Shown: positions 54,756 to 62,716 of the stretch, in pieces | Position numbering within the stretch: the stretch's first letter is position 1 | How the letters are laid out: each line of letters starts with the position of its first letter | NCBI RefSeq assembly: GCF_002812485.1 | Contig: NZ_CP025003.1 | Coordinates: 4,960,001-5,024,000, forward strand | Length of the DNA: 64,000 bases | From: Dickeya fangzhongdai | Lineage (GTDB): Bacteria > Pseudomonadota > Gammaproteobacteria > Enterobacterales > Enterobacteriaceae | Direction of reading: 5' to 3' | Position numbers and translations under genes: made by a program | Notes under the pieces: model-generated | Database searches by the model: none | Seen by the model: only the letters and a program-made list of their open reading frames with translations | What the model was told of the DNA's origin: nothing

Positions 54756-55694
54756 TTACGCCGACGCGGCTGGCCGGGAAAGCGGCGCCAGCTGCTTAAT
54801 CTGCGCCGCCAGCCAGCGATCGGCCGCTCGCCGCTGATGGCGCTGGTGGTAATAGATTTTGACGCGGTAAGGCGGCACCGGGAACGGTAGTTCATGGAGC
54901 GCGCAGTCGGTGAGCGCGGCAAGGTGGCCGGCGGCAAAGCGCGGCAGCGTCATCAGCAGGTTGCTTTGCCCGATAATAGCAGGCGCTGCCAGCAACGACG
55001 GCATCCGCAGCGCGATGGTGCGCTGTTTGCCCAGTTTATCCAGTTCGTAGTCGATGGCGCCGCGCATTTCATTCCAGGGCGTAATCACCAGATGACGGGC
55101 GTTCAGGTACTCTTCCAGCGATAGCGGCGTCAGATTGTCTCTAAACCGGGTTGCCGTGATCGCCACGTAATCATCCTCCATCCAGTCAATGTCATGAATG
55201 TCTTCATGCATGTGGTCAGCGAATTCGGTAAAACCGAGGGCGAAATCGACGCGGCCGGCCAGCAGTTCCTCAAAGGCGACTTTCTGATCGCTGTGAATCA
55301 ATTGAAATTGCAGGTGGGGCGCCAGCGACTGGAGCGCGGCGGTTAATGCTGGAAAAACGCAAAACGCCGTATAGTCGGTGACCGAAAACGTAAAGGATTC
55401 ATGGCTGCTGGCAGGGTCAAAACCGGGGCGCAGGCTGAATCCCTGTTCCAGCAAACGCAGCCCGTCGCCAATGGTGGCGGCCAGCTTTTGCGCGAAGACC
55501 GTCGGCCGCATTTCCTGACCGGAACGGTAAAACAGTTCGTCATTCAGCGTCTTGCGTAGCCGGCTCAGTGCATGGCTTAACGCCGAGTTGCTCATGGCGA
55601 GCTCAGCGGCGGCGCGGGTGACCGACTGATGCCGGAAGATGGCGTCAAAAACCAGCAACAGATTGAGGTCGAGGCGCCGTAACTGAGGATGCAT
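54756..55694 (-). CDS. LysR-family transcriptional regulator
   Basis: 312 residues. The N-terminal winged helix-turn-helix reads RRLDLNLLLVFDAIFRHQSV and then TRAAAELAMSNSALSHALSRLR (about residues 4-63), followed by a substrate-binding effector domain. The start at 55694 (MHPQLRRLD) is the usual LysR spacing; ATG at 55706 would add four residues, and no strong ribosome site decides. Divergent from the GNAT gene, so that gene is the likely target. The effector is unknown. Confidence 0.88.
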   Translation of the reverse strand: MHPQLRRLDLNLLLVFDAIFRHQSVTRAAAELAMSNSALSHALSRLRKTLNDELFYRSGQEMRPTVFAQKLAATIGDGLRLLEQGFSLRPGFDPASSHESFTFSVTDYTAFCVFPALTAALQSLAPHLQFQLIHSDQKVAFEELLAGRVDFALGFTEFADHMHEDIHDIDWMEDDYVAITATRFRDNLTPLSLEEYLNARHLVITPWNEMRGAIDYELDKLGKQRTIALRMPSLLAAPAIIGQSNLLMTLPRFAAGHLAALTDCALHELPFPVPPYRVKIYYHQRHQRRAADRWLAAQIKQLAPLSRPAASA

Positions 55695-55787
55695 AATATT
55701 CACCATGAATTGATAATATTGCACTTCATGCATTATAACCTGGCGATTAAGCTGGCAGCCTGACGAATCAATCACAGAGATCTTCTT

Positions 55788-56267
55788 ATGACCTTACATA
55801 TCCGTTGGGCGACGCGGCAGGACTCCGCCACCATCCTGAATTTCATTCGTGAACTGGCTGAGTACGAGAAAGCGTTGCACGAGGTGAAGACCAACCAGCA
55901 GGAAATCGAGCAAACGCTGTTCGGCGAAGGCGCATCCACCGAAGCGCTGATTTGCGAATGGAACGGCGAGCCGATCGGGTTTGCGGTGTTCTTCACCAGC
56001 TACTCCACCTGGCTGGGACGCGACGGCATTTATCTGGAAGATCTGTACGTATCGCCGCATTATCGCGGTCAGGGCGCCGGTAAGGCGCTGCTGAAATACA
56101 TCGCTCGTCTGGCGGTTGAACGCGGTTGCGGAAGGCTGGAGTGGAGCGTGCTGGACTGGAACCAGCCTGCTATCGATTTCTACGACAGCCTGGGCGCCGC
56201 GCCGCAAAACGAGTGGATCCGTTACCGACTGGAAGGTGACAGCCTGCGACAGGCGGCGCAGGAATAG
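55788..56267 (+). CDS. GNAT-family N-acetyltransferase, diamine acetyltransferase-like
   Basis: 159 residues. The acetyl-CoA motif A is EDLYVSPHYRGQGAGKALL (R-x-x-G-x-G/A pattern RGQGAG), with the C-terminal WSVLDWNQPAIDFYDSLGA motif B. The overall pattern (ATILNFIRELAEYEKALHEV at the N-terminus) resembles the spermidine/thialysine acetyltransferase (SAT) subgroup. The substrate is not proven. It is divergent from the LysR gene, with 93 bp between them. Confidence 0.88.
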   Translation: MTLHIRWATRQDSATILNFIRELAEYEKALHEVKTNQQEIEQTLFGEGASTEALICEWNGEPIGFAVFFTSYSTWLGRDGIYLEDLYVSPHYRGQGAGKALLKYIARLAVERGCGRLEWSVLDWNQPAIDFYDSLGAAPQNEWIRYRLEGDSLRQAAQE

Positions 56268-56329
56268 ACCGGGTTATTTGTGACGGTAGAAAAACAGGCG
56301 GCGGTAAAAGAACACGTTGCGATAAAAGA

Positions 56330-56354
56330 CAGGCTGCGGAAAACCCGCAGCCTG
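56330..56354. terminator. Hairpin between convergent GNAT and oxidoreductase genes
   Basis: CAGGCTGCGG-AAAAC-CCGCAGCCTG is a perfect 10-bp stem with a 5-nt loop between two converging genes. No U-run. Confidence 0.6.
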
Positions 56355-56415
56355 CAGAGGGAAAAGGGATAAAGCCTGGACACAGGAAACCAATCCCCGT
56401 CACATCGGGTGTGAC

Positions 56416-57027
56416 TCAGTAGCCAACGGTGAAACGCTGGCGAATGTGCTGCGGTTTTTCTACTTCATCCACCAGCGCAATGGCGTAATCCGCAAACGAG
56501 ATACTGCTGCCTTGCTCATTGGTCAGCAGATCGTCTTGGCCGAGGCGGAATGTGCCGGTACGTTCACCGGGAACGAACATCATGGACGGCGACAGGAAGG
56601 TCCAGTCCAGATCGGTGACGGTTTTCAGCAGGTCGAGAAAATCGGCGCCCTTGGTGGCTTCTGCCTTGTAAGCCTCCGGGAAGCCCGGCTGATCCACCAG
56701 ACGCTGGCCCGGCGCGACTAACAGGCTGCCCGCCCCGCCGACCACCAGATAGCGTTTCACACCCGCGGCGCGCACGGCGTCGATCAGAATCTGCGGATCG
56801 CTGCTGGTAAAATGAACGGAGCTGATGACCGCATCGTGGCCTGCCAGCAGCGCCGTCAGTCCTGCCGCATCAAACACATCCCCTTGTCTGGCGGTGACGC
56901 CGGGCAGCGCGGCGATTTTTTCCGGATGACGGGCAATCGCGGTTATCTGATGACCGCGTTCAGACAGCTCTTTTAGAATCTGTGAACCCGCGTTGCCGGA
57001 CGCGCCGATAAGTGCAATATGAGCCAT
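56416..57027 (-). CDS. NAD(P)-binding oxidoreductase (atypical SDR, NmrA-like)
   Basis: 203 residues. The Rossmann motif IALIGASGNAGSQILKEL is at the N-terminus, then AIARHPEKI, GDVFDAAGL and LVVGGAGSLL, with a C-terminal SISFADYAIALVDEVEKPQH typical of COG2910-type reductases. The start at 57027 follows AAGGA by 7 nt. It is divergent from an HxlR regulator with a palindromic operator between them; this pairing is typical of quinone or electrophile stress genes. The substrate is unknown. Confidence 0.88.
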   Translation of the reverse strand: MAHIALIGASGNAGSQILKELSERGHQITAIARHPEKIAALPGVTARQGDVFDAAGLTALLAGHDAVISSVHFTSSDPQILIDAVRAAGVKRYLVVGGAGSLLVAPGQRLVDQPGFPEAYKAEATKGADFLDLLKTVTDLDWTFLSPSMMFVPGERTGTFRLGQDDLLTNEQGSSISFADYAIALVDEVEKPQHIRQRFTVGY

Positions 57028-57059
57028 GTTCCATTCCTTATAGTCTTCATTAAGGGAAA

Positions 57060-57076
57060 GGTCTAATATGTAGACC
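57060..57076. promoter_or_regulatory. Palindromic operator between oxidoreductase and HxlR genes
   Basis: GGTCTA-ATATG-TAGACC is a perfect palindrome with 6-bp arms, 33 bp upstream of the oxidoreductase start. It is the likely binding site of the divergent HxlR regulator. Confidence 0.65.
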
Positions 57077-57168
57077 ATTGGAAGGATTATGCGCAAAGCC
57101 CGATCGCCGCGCAAGAAGTCACCCGTTTGTTATCTGGTCACTGCAAGCTGACCATTGTGGAGTGTGCG

Positions 57169-57549
57169 ATGCCGAAAACCGTTGCTGAAAAAGATGTTTT
57201 TGTTTTTGAACAGGCTTGTCCGATACGCGATGTGCTGGATCGCATTGGCGATCAGTGGAGCCTGTTGGTGCTGGAAACCCTGAGTGATGGCACGTTGCGT
57301 TTTAATGAACTGATGCGTCGTATTGGCGATATTTCCAAGCAAATGCTCTCCAAAACATTGAAATTACTGGAGAAGGACGGATTTGTCCGGCGTACGCTTT
57401 ATGCCGAGGTGCCGCCGCGGGTGGAATACCAGCTCACCGAGCTTGGGCGCTCTTTTCTGCAGCCGATGAAGACGCTGGTGCAGTGGGCGGATGCGCATCA
57501 CCGTACCATTTGCGAGGCGCGCAAAACCTATGAGCAAAAAAATGGGTAA
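57169..57549 (+). CDS. HxlR-family transcriptional regulator
   Basis: 126 residues with a winged helix domain. The conserved cysteine stretch FEQACPIRDVLDRIGDQWSL is followed by RFNELMRRIGDISKQMLSKT and LKLLEKDGFVRR. The single N-terminal Cys is the redox- or aldehyde-sensing residue in relatives such as HypR/YodB. The start at 57169 (MPKTVAEKD) follows GGAG by 7 nt. Confidence 0.9.
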   Translation: MPKTVAEKDVFVFEQACPIRDVLDRIGDQWSLLVLETLSDGTLRFNELMRRIGDISKQMLSKTLKLLEKDGFVRRTLYAEVPPRVEYQLTELGRSFLQPMKTLVQWADAHHRTICEARKTYEQKNG

Positions 57550-57614
57550 TCACCTGAAGTTAACTCATGACTAGGTGTCAGCCTCGGTAATGCCGTCTGC
57601 ATTCAATCGGTGAA

Positions 57615-57638
57615 ACGGCCTTGTCCACACAAGGCCGT
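57615..57638. terminator. Hairpin between HxlR gene and hpd
   Basis: ACGGCCTTGT-CCAC-ACAAGGCCGT is a perfect 10-bp stem with a tetraloop between convergent genes. Confidence 0.7.
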
Positions 57639-57649
57639 GCCGATAAGCG

Positions 57650-58735
57650 CTATGCGGCCCCTGTGGCCTTGATTTCCCCGCGCGCCAGCTGATCGCGCTC
57701 CATGGATTCAAACAGCGCCTTGAAGTTGCCTTCGCCAAAACCGTCGTCGCCATCCCGTTCGATAAATTCAAAAAACAGTGGGCCGATCAGGGTTTCCGAG
57801 AAAATTTGCAGCAGCAGTTTTTTCTGCCCGTTACGGGTATTGCCGTCGATCAGAATGCCGCGCGTCTGCAGGGCGGCGATATCACGGCCGTGGCCGGGCA
57901 GGCGCTCTTCCACCATCTGGTAGTAGGTCTCGGACGGTGCGGTCATCAGCGGTAAACCCGCCTGACGCAACCGATCGAGCGTGGTCAGAATATCGTCGGT
58001 TTGCATCGCAATATGCTGGATCCCTTCGCCATTAAAGCGGCGCAGGAATTCCTGAATCTGTCCGTTGCTGCCTTCCGCCTCTTCGTTCAGCGGAATACGG
58101 ATTTTACCGTCCGGCGCCATCATGGCTTTGGAGTGCAATCCGGTATATTCGCCGGCAATGTCAAAATAACGAATTTGCTGAAAATTAAATATTCGGCTAT
58201 AGAATTCAGACCAGTAATTCATTCTGCCCTGATAGACATTATTGGTTAGGTGATCAAGGGTATGCAGCCCGAATCCTTTCGGCTTTCTTTCCACGCCGTG
58301 AATAAACGTAAAATCGATATCGAAAATATCTATGTCCGTGTGATATTTCTCGATGAAGTAGATTTTCGAACCGCCAATACCTTCGATCGCCGGCACCATG
58401 ATTTCCCCCGGACTGGCGGGCAAGTCTGCCGGTCTGGCGCCGGACAGGATTGCCTGCTCATAAGCCTGAGCGGCATCCCTGACGTAAAACCCGATACCGC
58501 AGGCGCCTGCGCCGTGTTCCTGCAGAAAAGTTTGCGGAAAACCGGTAGCGGTATTATTAAGAAGAAAATTGATGTCGTTCTGTCGAAAGAGTGAAATATC
58601 GCGGTGGCGATGGTGCGCTACACGTGTAAATCCTAAAGAAATAAATAACGCCGAGAGTGTTTCCGGAGCGTCGGTAACAAATTCGATAAAAGCGAATCCA
58701 TTCAATTCTAGCGGGTTGGTTAATAACTCATTCAT
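57650..58735 (-). CDS. hpd: 4-hydroxyphenylpyruvate dioxygenase
   Basis: Fe(II) enzyme converting 4-hydroxyphenylpyruvate to homogentisate in tyrosine breakdown, also the route to pyomelanin. It has 361 residues and two VOC domains. The iron ligands are His in LDHLTNNV, His in GIQHIAMQTDD and Glu in the C-terminal LFFEFIERDGDDGFGEGNF block, all present. The start at 58735 (MNELLTNPLELNGFAFIEF) lies 6 nt after AAAGGA. No homogentisate dioxygenase gene is near it. Confidence 0.93.
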   Translation of the reverse strand: MNELLTNPLELNGFAFIEFVTDAPETLSALFISLGFTRVAHHRHRDISLFRQNDINFLLNNTATGFPQTFLQEHGAGACGIGFYVRDAAQAYEQAILSGARPADLPASPGEIMVPAIEGIGGSKIYFIEKYHTDIDIFDIDFTFIHGVERKPKGFGLHTLDHLTNNVYQGRMNYWSEFYSRIFNFQQIRYFDIAGEYTGLHSKAMMAPDGKIRIPLNEEAEGSNGQIQEFLRRFNGEGIQHIAMQTDDILTTLDRLRQAGLPLMTAPSETYYQMVEERLPGHGRDIAALQTRGILIDGNTRNGQKKLLLQIFSETLIGPLFFEFIERDGDDGFGEGNFKALFESMERDQLARGEIKATGAA

Positions 58736-59050
58736 ATTAGTTCCTTTGTCCTTAAAGGAGATGAATAAAATAAACCGATGGCGGGTTTTCAATAATGAAT
58801 ATAGCGTGATCGTTCATTTTAGGATAACAAGTTTTTCTTATTATAAATTTAATAGATAAATATAAAGTAATTCCGTTTATTAATATTTATTGATGGCGAT
58901 ATTGGCTGGTCGCCGGCGAACTGCGGTTCGTTGAAGGCGCAATTTGGCCCGAATGTATCGATAAATGACCTTCGGGCCGCTGCCGGGCGTATGGTTTTCC
59001 GAGCACAATGACGGCCATCCGCAATATGCTTAAGACCAGGGAACATCATC
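58736..59050. other. Gap between hpd and the hydrolase gene
   Basis: 315 bp. The left half is very AT-rich and should hold the hpd promoter on the minus strand. A hairpin GGCCCGAA / TTCGGGCC (58946-58978, 17-nt loop) lies in the right half. No gene is supported. Confidence 0.6.
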
Positions 59051-59824
59051 ATGAATATTACCCAGATCAGAAACGCCACGCTGAAAATCAGCTTTGCCGG
59101 TAAAATTTTTCTCATCGACCCGATGCTGGCCGAAAAAGGCGCCTATCCCGGTTTCGAAGGCACGCTGAACAGCCACTTGCGTAACCCGTTGGTGGACCTG
59201 CCGGTCACGCTGGAGAACCTGTTTGCCGGTGTGGATGCGGTGATTGTCACCCACACCCATCTCGATCACTGGGATGATGCGGCTAAAATCCACCTGCCCA
59301 AATCATTACCGATATTTGTCCAGCACGCGCAAGACCGGGAAATGATCCGGGCCGCCGGGTTCGGCGATGTTCGCCTGTTGACCGAACAGAGCGCATTTGG
59401 CGATATCACGCTGATCAAAACGCCGGGTCAGCATGGCAGCGACGCGATTATGGACGCGTTGCACGACAGGCTGGGCGACGTGTGCGGCGTGGTGTTCCGT
59501 CACCCGCAGGAAAAAACGCTGTATCTGGCAGGCGATACGGTCTGGAATGCAGATGTGGCTGAAAACCTGCGTCGTTATGCGCCGGAGGTCATTGTTCTCA
59601 ATTGCGGCGATGCGCAAATCGTCGGGCTGGGGTCGATCATCATGAACCAGCAGGATGTGCTGGCTGTGGCGCAACACGCGCCTAATGCGACTCTCATCGC
59701 CAGCCACATGGAAGCGGTTAATCATTCGGCGCTAAGCCGTGCGGCCTTACGTGAATTTCTGCAGCAAAACGGCGTGGCGCCTCAGGTGTTGATCCCGGCG
59801 GATGGCGAGTCCTGTATGCTGTAA
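59051..59824 (+). CDS. Metallo-beta-lactamase-fold hydrolase (UlaG-like)
   Basis: 257 residues. The metal-binding motif is THTHLDHWDD near residue 73 (H-x-H-x-D-H), with later ligands in GQHGSD, AGDTVW and SHMEAVNHS. The N-terminus NITQIRNATLKISFAGKIFL is of the UlaG/YfhB-type. The substrate is not known. The GlxA-like regulator gene follows 43 bp later in the same direction and may control it. Confidence 0.85.
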   Translation: MNITQIRNATLKISFAGKIFLIDPMLAEKGAYPGFEGTLNSHLRNPLVDLPVTLENLFAGVDAVIVTHTHLDHWDDAAKIHLPKSLPIFVQHAQDREMIRAAGFGDVRLLTEQSAFGDITLIKTPGQHGSDAIMDALHDRLGDVCGVVFRHPQEKTLYLAGDTVWNADVAENLRRYAPEVIVLNCGDAQIVGLGSIIMNQQDVLAVAQHAPNATLIASHMEAVNHSALSRAALREFLQQNGVAPQVLIPADGESCML

Positions 59825-59867
59825 CGGGTATCTGGAACGGGTGATGACGAAGCAGGAGGAACAAGAC

Positions 59868-60824
59868 GTGAGCATGCATATTCCGTCGGTCGCGGTGGTG
59901 GCCTGCAATCAGTTCAGCCCTTTTCATTTATCGGTGCCCTGCATGATTTTCGGCGATGTGCTGCCGGGGCAGCCGCTGTTCAGGCTGCGAATTTGCGCCG
60001 GCGAAGAGGGCGTGCTGCGTTCCGCACAGGGGTTGCAGGTTGATACCCCGTTCGGGCTGGACGCGCTGGCGGAGGCCGATATCGTCGTGGTGCCCTACTG
60101 GCGTAACCCGCAGGAGATGCCGAATCCGGCGCTGCTGGCGGCGTTGGCGGCGGCCTATGCGCGCGGCAGCCTGCTGGTCGGATTGTGCCTGGGCACCTAT
60201 GTGCTGGCGTGGGCCGGGCTGCTCACGCAGCGCAAGGCGGCGACGCACTGGGAACTCGCGCAGGATTTTCAGCAGCGTTTTCCCGATGTCCATCTGGATA
60301 CTCACGCGCTGTACGTGGAGGACGAGCGGCTGATTACCTCGGCGGGCACGGCAGCCGGGCTGGATTGTTGCCTGCATCTAGTCAGGAAGTACCACGGCAG
60401 CGCGATCGCCAACAAAGTCGCCAGAAGAATAGTGATCCCCCCGCATCGGGAAGGCGGCCAGGCACAGTTCATCGAGCGGCCGGTGCCGGTATCCACGCAG
60501 GATGCCAGAATCAACGCGCTGCTGGACTACCTGAGAAGCCGCCTCGACCAGCCCCATCACCTTGATGAACTGGCGCGTCGGACGCTAATGAGCCGCCGCA
60601 CGTTCACCCGACAGTTTCACAAGGCCACCGGCATGTCAGTCGGCGAGTGGCTGATGGCGGAGCGCCTGCAACAAAGCCAGACGTTGCTGGAGTCCACTAC
60701 GCTGTCGATCGACGCCATTGCAGAGCAGGTCGGCTTCGGTACCGCCACATCCTTGCGCCAGCACTTCCGCCGTCAGTTCAACGTGACGCCCGGCGAGTGG
60801 CGCCGGACGTTTCTGGGGGGATGA
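59868..60824 (+). CDS. GlxA-type AraC-family transcriptional regulator
   Basis: 318 residues. The N-terminal DJ-1/PfpI-like domain (about 5-180) contains VGLCLGTYVLAWAGLL, in which the nucleophile-elbow cysteine is kept. The C-terminal AraC/XylS domain (about 215-318) contains LDELARRTLMSRRTFTRQFH and AIAEQVGFGTATSLRQHFRR. The GTG start at 59868 follows the perfect AGGAGG by 8 nt; an ATG two codons later and an ATG at 59844 are worse placed. It probably regulates the upstream hydrolase. Confidence 0.9.
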   Translation: MSMHIPSVAVVACNQFSPFHLSVPCMIFGDVLPGQPLFRLRICAGEEGVLRSAQGLQVDTPFGLDALAEADIVVVPYWRNPQEMPNPALLAALAAAYARGSLLVGLCLGTYVLAWAGLLTQRKAATHWELAQDFQQRFPDVHLDTHALYVEDERLITSAGTAAGLDCCLHLVRKYHGSAIANKVARRIVIPPHREGGQAQFIERPVPVSTQDARINALLDYLRSRLDQPHHLDELARRTLMSRRTFTRQFHKATGMSVGEWLMAERLQQSQTLLESTTLSIDAIAEQVGFGTATSLRQHFRRQFNVTPGEWRRTFLGG

Positions 60825-60980
60825 TACGGCATCAGGTTTTCGGTAGCCTTCGATTGGTTGTGGGGTTATTTTCCAATATAGAAAATGAAATTTCTTTATA
60901 AAACAATGAAATTATTGTTCTTTGAGGCGGGGAGAGGAAGGATTTATTATGGCGTTTACCTCATATTGCCCATATCCTTA

Positions 60981-61084
60981 TTACACGCTACAGCAGGTAA
61001 TTATACGATTAACGCCTATAGCGTGTAATCATTGTTTTACCTGCTAAAGCGTGTAATATTTATCCTACCGCCTACAGCCGGTAG
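60981..61084. repeat. Array of four 20-bp operators upstream of hipBA
   Basis: Four palindrome-like sites: TTACACGCTACAGCAGGTAA (60981-61000), TTAACGCCTATAGCGTGTAA (61009-61028), TTACCTGCTAAAGCGTGTAA (61037-61056) and CTACCGCCTACAGCCGGTAG (61065-61084). All share TA near each end and the centre CTA-N-AGC, and their starts are exactly 28 bp apart. They are the likely HipB operators, although their sequence differs from the E. coli TATCC-N8-GGATA motif. Confidence 0.85.
61032..61059 (+). promoter_or_regulatory. Promoter of hipBA inside operator 3
   Basis: -35 TTGTTT (61032-61037), 16-bp spacer, -10 TAATAT (61054-61059). Operator 3 fills the spacer and operator 4 lies over the expected start point, so bound HipB would block RNA polymerase. 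Confidence 0.55.
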
Positions 61085-61093
61085 GATAAAATG

Positions 61094-61363
61094 ATGAAGG
61101 TCACCAACAGCAAACAGCTTAGCAGCTATCTGAAAGATGTTCGTATCACGCAGAAGCTTTCACAAGGAAAAGTAGCCAGTAAAGTGGGTATTCGCCAGGA
61201 CACGGTATCCAGCTTCGAACAACACCCTGATTCCACCAAGCTGGAAACATTCTTTAAAATCCTGTCGGCATTGAATTTAGAACTTACGATTACTCCCAGA
61301 AACGCAAATGCCGCCAATAACGAGGCTTCTGCTGCAACATCATCCTGGAAGGAAGAATGGTAA
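61094..61363 (+). CDS. hipB: Antitoxin HipB
   Basis: DNA-binding antitoxin that neutralises HipA and represses the operon. It has 89 residues: an HTH_3/Xre domain (LSQGKVASKVGIRQDTVSSF), then FFKILSALNLELTITPRN, and a disordered tail ending EEW. E. coli HipB also ends in Glu-Trp, the terminal Trp controlling its degradation. ATG at 61094 is 7 nt after AGGA; ATG at 61091 is possible. The stop overlaps the hipA start (TAATG). Confidence 0.92.
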   Translation: MKVTNSKQLSSYLKDVRITQKLSQGKVASKVGIRQDTVSSFEQHPDSTKLETFFKILSALNLELTITPRNANAANNEASAATSSWKEEW

Positions 61364-62682
61364 TGGCTGCGCTCGATGTTTACATGAACGGCTATCGAGT
61401 GGGGACGTTGACCAAAACGGGTAGCGGCGCTCATCATTTTTCCTATGATGAGAACTGGCTTGTGTTGCCGGGGAGCCGCCCCATCTCGCTCTCGATGCCG
61501 CTACGCCATCAGCCCTATCAAGGTAATGAAGTTTATAATTTCTTCGACAATTTATTGCCGGATAACCCGGATATCAGAAGACGGATTGTCGCCAGACATA
61601 ACGCAGATTCTACCCAACCGTTTGACCTGCTGGCTAAAGTGGGGCAGGACAGTGTCGGGGCGTTGCAATTGGTGCCGCAGGGTACACCTGTTGGCGATAT
61701 AAAACAGATCGAATACAAAACTTTATCCGAACAACAGCTTGAAAACATACTGGCGGGATACCTGGCCGATGCGCCACTGGGGATGATTGATGCAGAAGAT
61801 GATTTTCGTATCTCTATTGCTGGTGCACAGGAAAAGACGGCGCTGCTCTATCTGGGGGATCACTGGTGTTTGCCCTTCAATACCACACCAACTACCCACA
61901 TCATCAAGCTACCGATTGGTAAAATCGAGAGTCATTCTTACTCAATTGATATGTCTGACAGCGTTGAGAATGAGTATCTGTGCATGCTCGTGGCCAAGGC
62001 GTTTGGGCTGCAGGTACCGCACTGTTTTATGATCACAGCAGGCAAGATAAAAGCGCTGGCGGTAGAACGTTTTGATCGTAAATACGCTTCGGATGGTCGT
62101 TGGATTATGCGGTTGCCGCAGGAGGATTTTTGCCAGGTATTAAACGTTCCTTCCGCACGGAAATACGAAAATCACGGTGGGCCGGGTATTTCCGCCATTA
62201 TGTCGTATCTATTGGGTGCGGTTGATCCAGAAAAGGATCGTTATAGCTTCATGAAGACTCAGGTGCTGTTTTGGCTATTAGCCGCAACAGATGGGCATGC
62301 GAAAAATTTTTCCCTGTTTATTGAATCTGAGGGACGATATCGTCTCACGCCTTTCTATGACATTCTCTCGATGTACCCGGCGATGGGCGGGCGGGGAATT
62401 GACCGTAGAGAGGCCAAACTGGCGATGGGATTGACTGGCTCAAGAGGCAAGAAATATGCGATTGAGCAGATCTTCCCACGCCACTTTTTCCAAACGGCGC
62501 AGGCAGTTGGATTTGCCAGAGAATCGATGGAGAGTATTCTGACGGAGTTTGCGCAATCGATGGATGCTGTTGTGGTGAACGTCAGAAATCAGCTGCCTGC
62601 GGATTTTCCTGCACCTATTCGTGATGCGATTCTCGAAGGTATGCAGGCCAGGGCAAGGCGATTAATGACCGGGTGGGAATAG
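61363..62682 (+). CDS. hipA: Serine/threonine kinase toxin HipA
   Basis: Kinase toxin; E. coli HipA phosphorylates glutamyl-tRNA synthetase and causes persistence. It has 439 residues (E. coli 440). The autophosphorylated P-loop serine corresponds to Ser151 in DFRISIAGAQEKTALL. The catalytic Asp310 is in DGHAKNFS and the metal-binding Asp333 in FYDILS. Other blocks are NFFDNLLPDNP and THIIKLPIG. All key residues are intact, so it should be active. ATG at 61363 overlaps the hipB stop by one base and is 7-8 nt after AAGGAAG. Confidence 0.95.
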   Translation: MAALDVYMNGYRVGTLTKTGSGAHHFSYDENWLVLPGSRPISLSMPLRHQPYQGNEVYNFFDNLLPDNPDIRRRIVARHNADSTQPFDLLAKVGQDSVGALQLVPQGTPVGDIKQIEYKTLSEQQLENILAGYLADAPLGMIDAEDDFRISIAGAQEKTALLYLGDHWCLPFNTTPTTHIIKLPIGKIESHSYSIDMSDSVENEYLCMLVAKAFGLQVPHCFMITAGKIKALAVERFDRKYASDGRWIMRLPQEDFCQVLNVPSARKYENHGGPGISAIMSYLLGAVDPEKDRYSFMKTQVLFWLLAATDGHAKNFSLFIESEGRYRLTPFYDILSMYPAMGGRGIDRREAKLAMGLTGSRGKKYAIEQIFPRHFFQTAQAVGFARESMESILTEFAQSMDAVVVNVRNQLPADFPAPIRDAILEGMQARARRLMTGWE

Positions 62683-62691
62683 GCACCCGGT
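62668..62691. terminator. Hairpin at the end of hipA
   Basis: ACCGGGTG-GGAATAGG-CACCCGGT is a perfect 8-bp stem that includes the hipA stop codon. It lies between convergent hipA and mnmE. No strong U-run. Confidence 0.5.
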
Positions 62692-62716
62692 GGGTTTCTC
62701 TCTACGTGTGGGGCTG

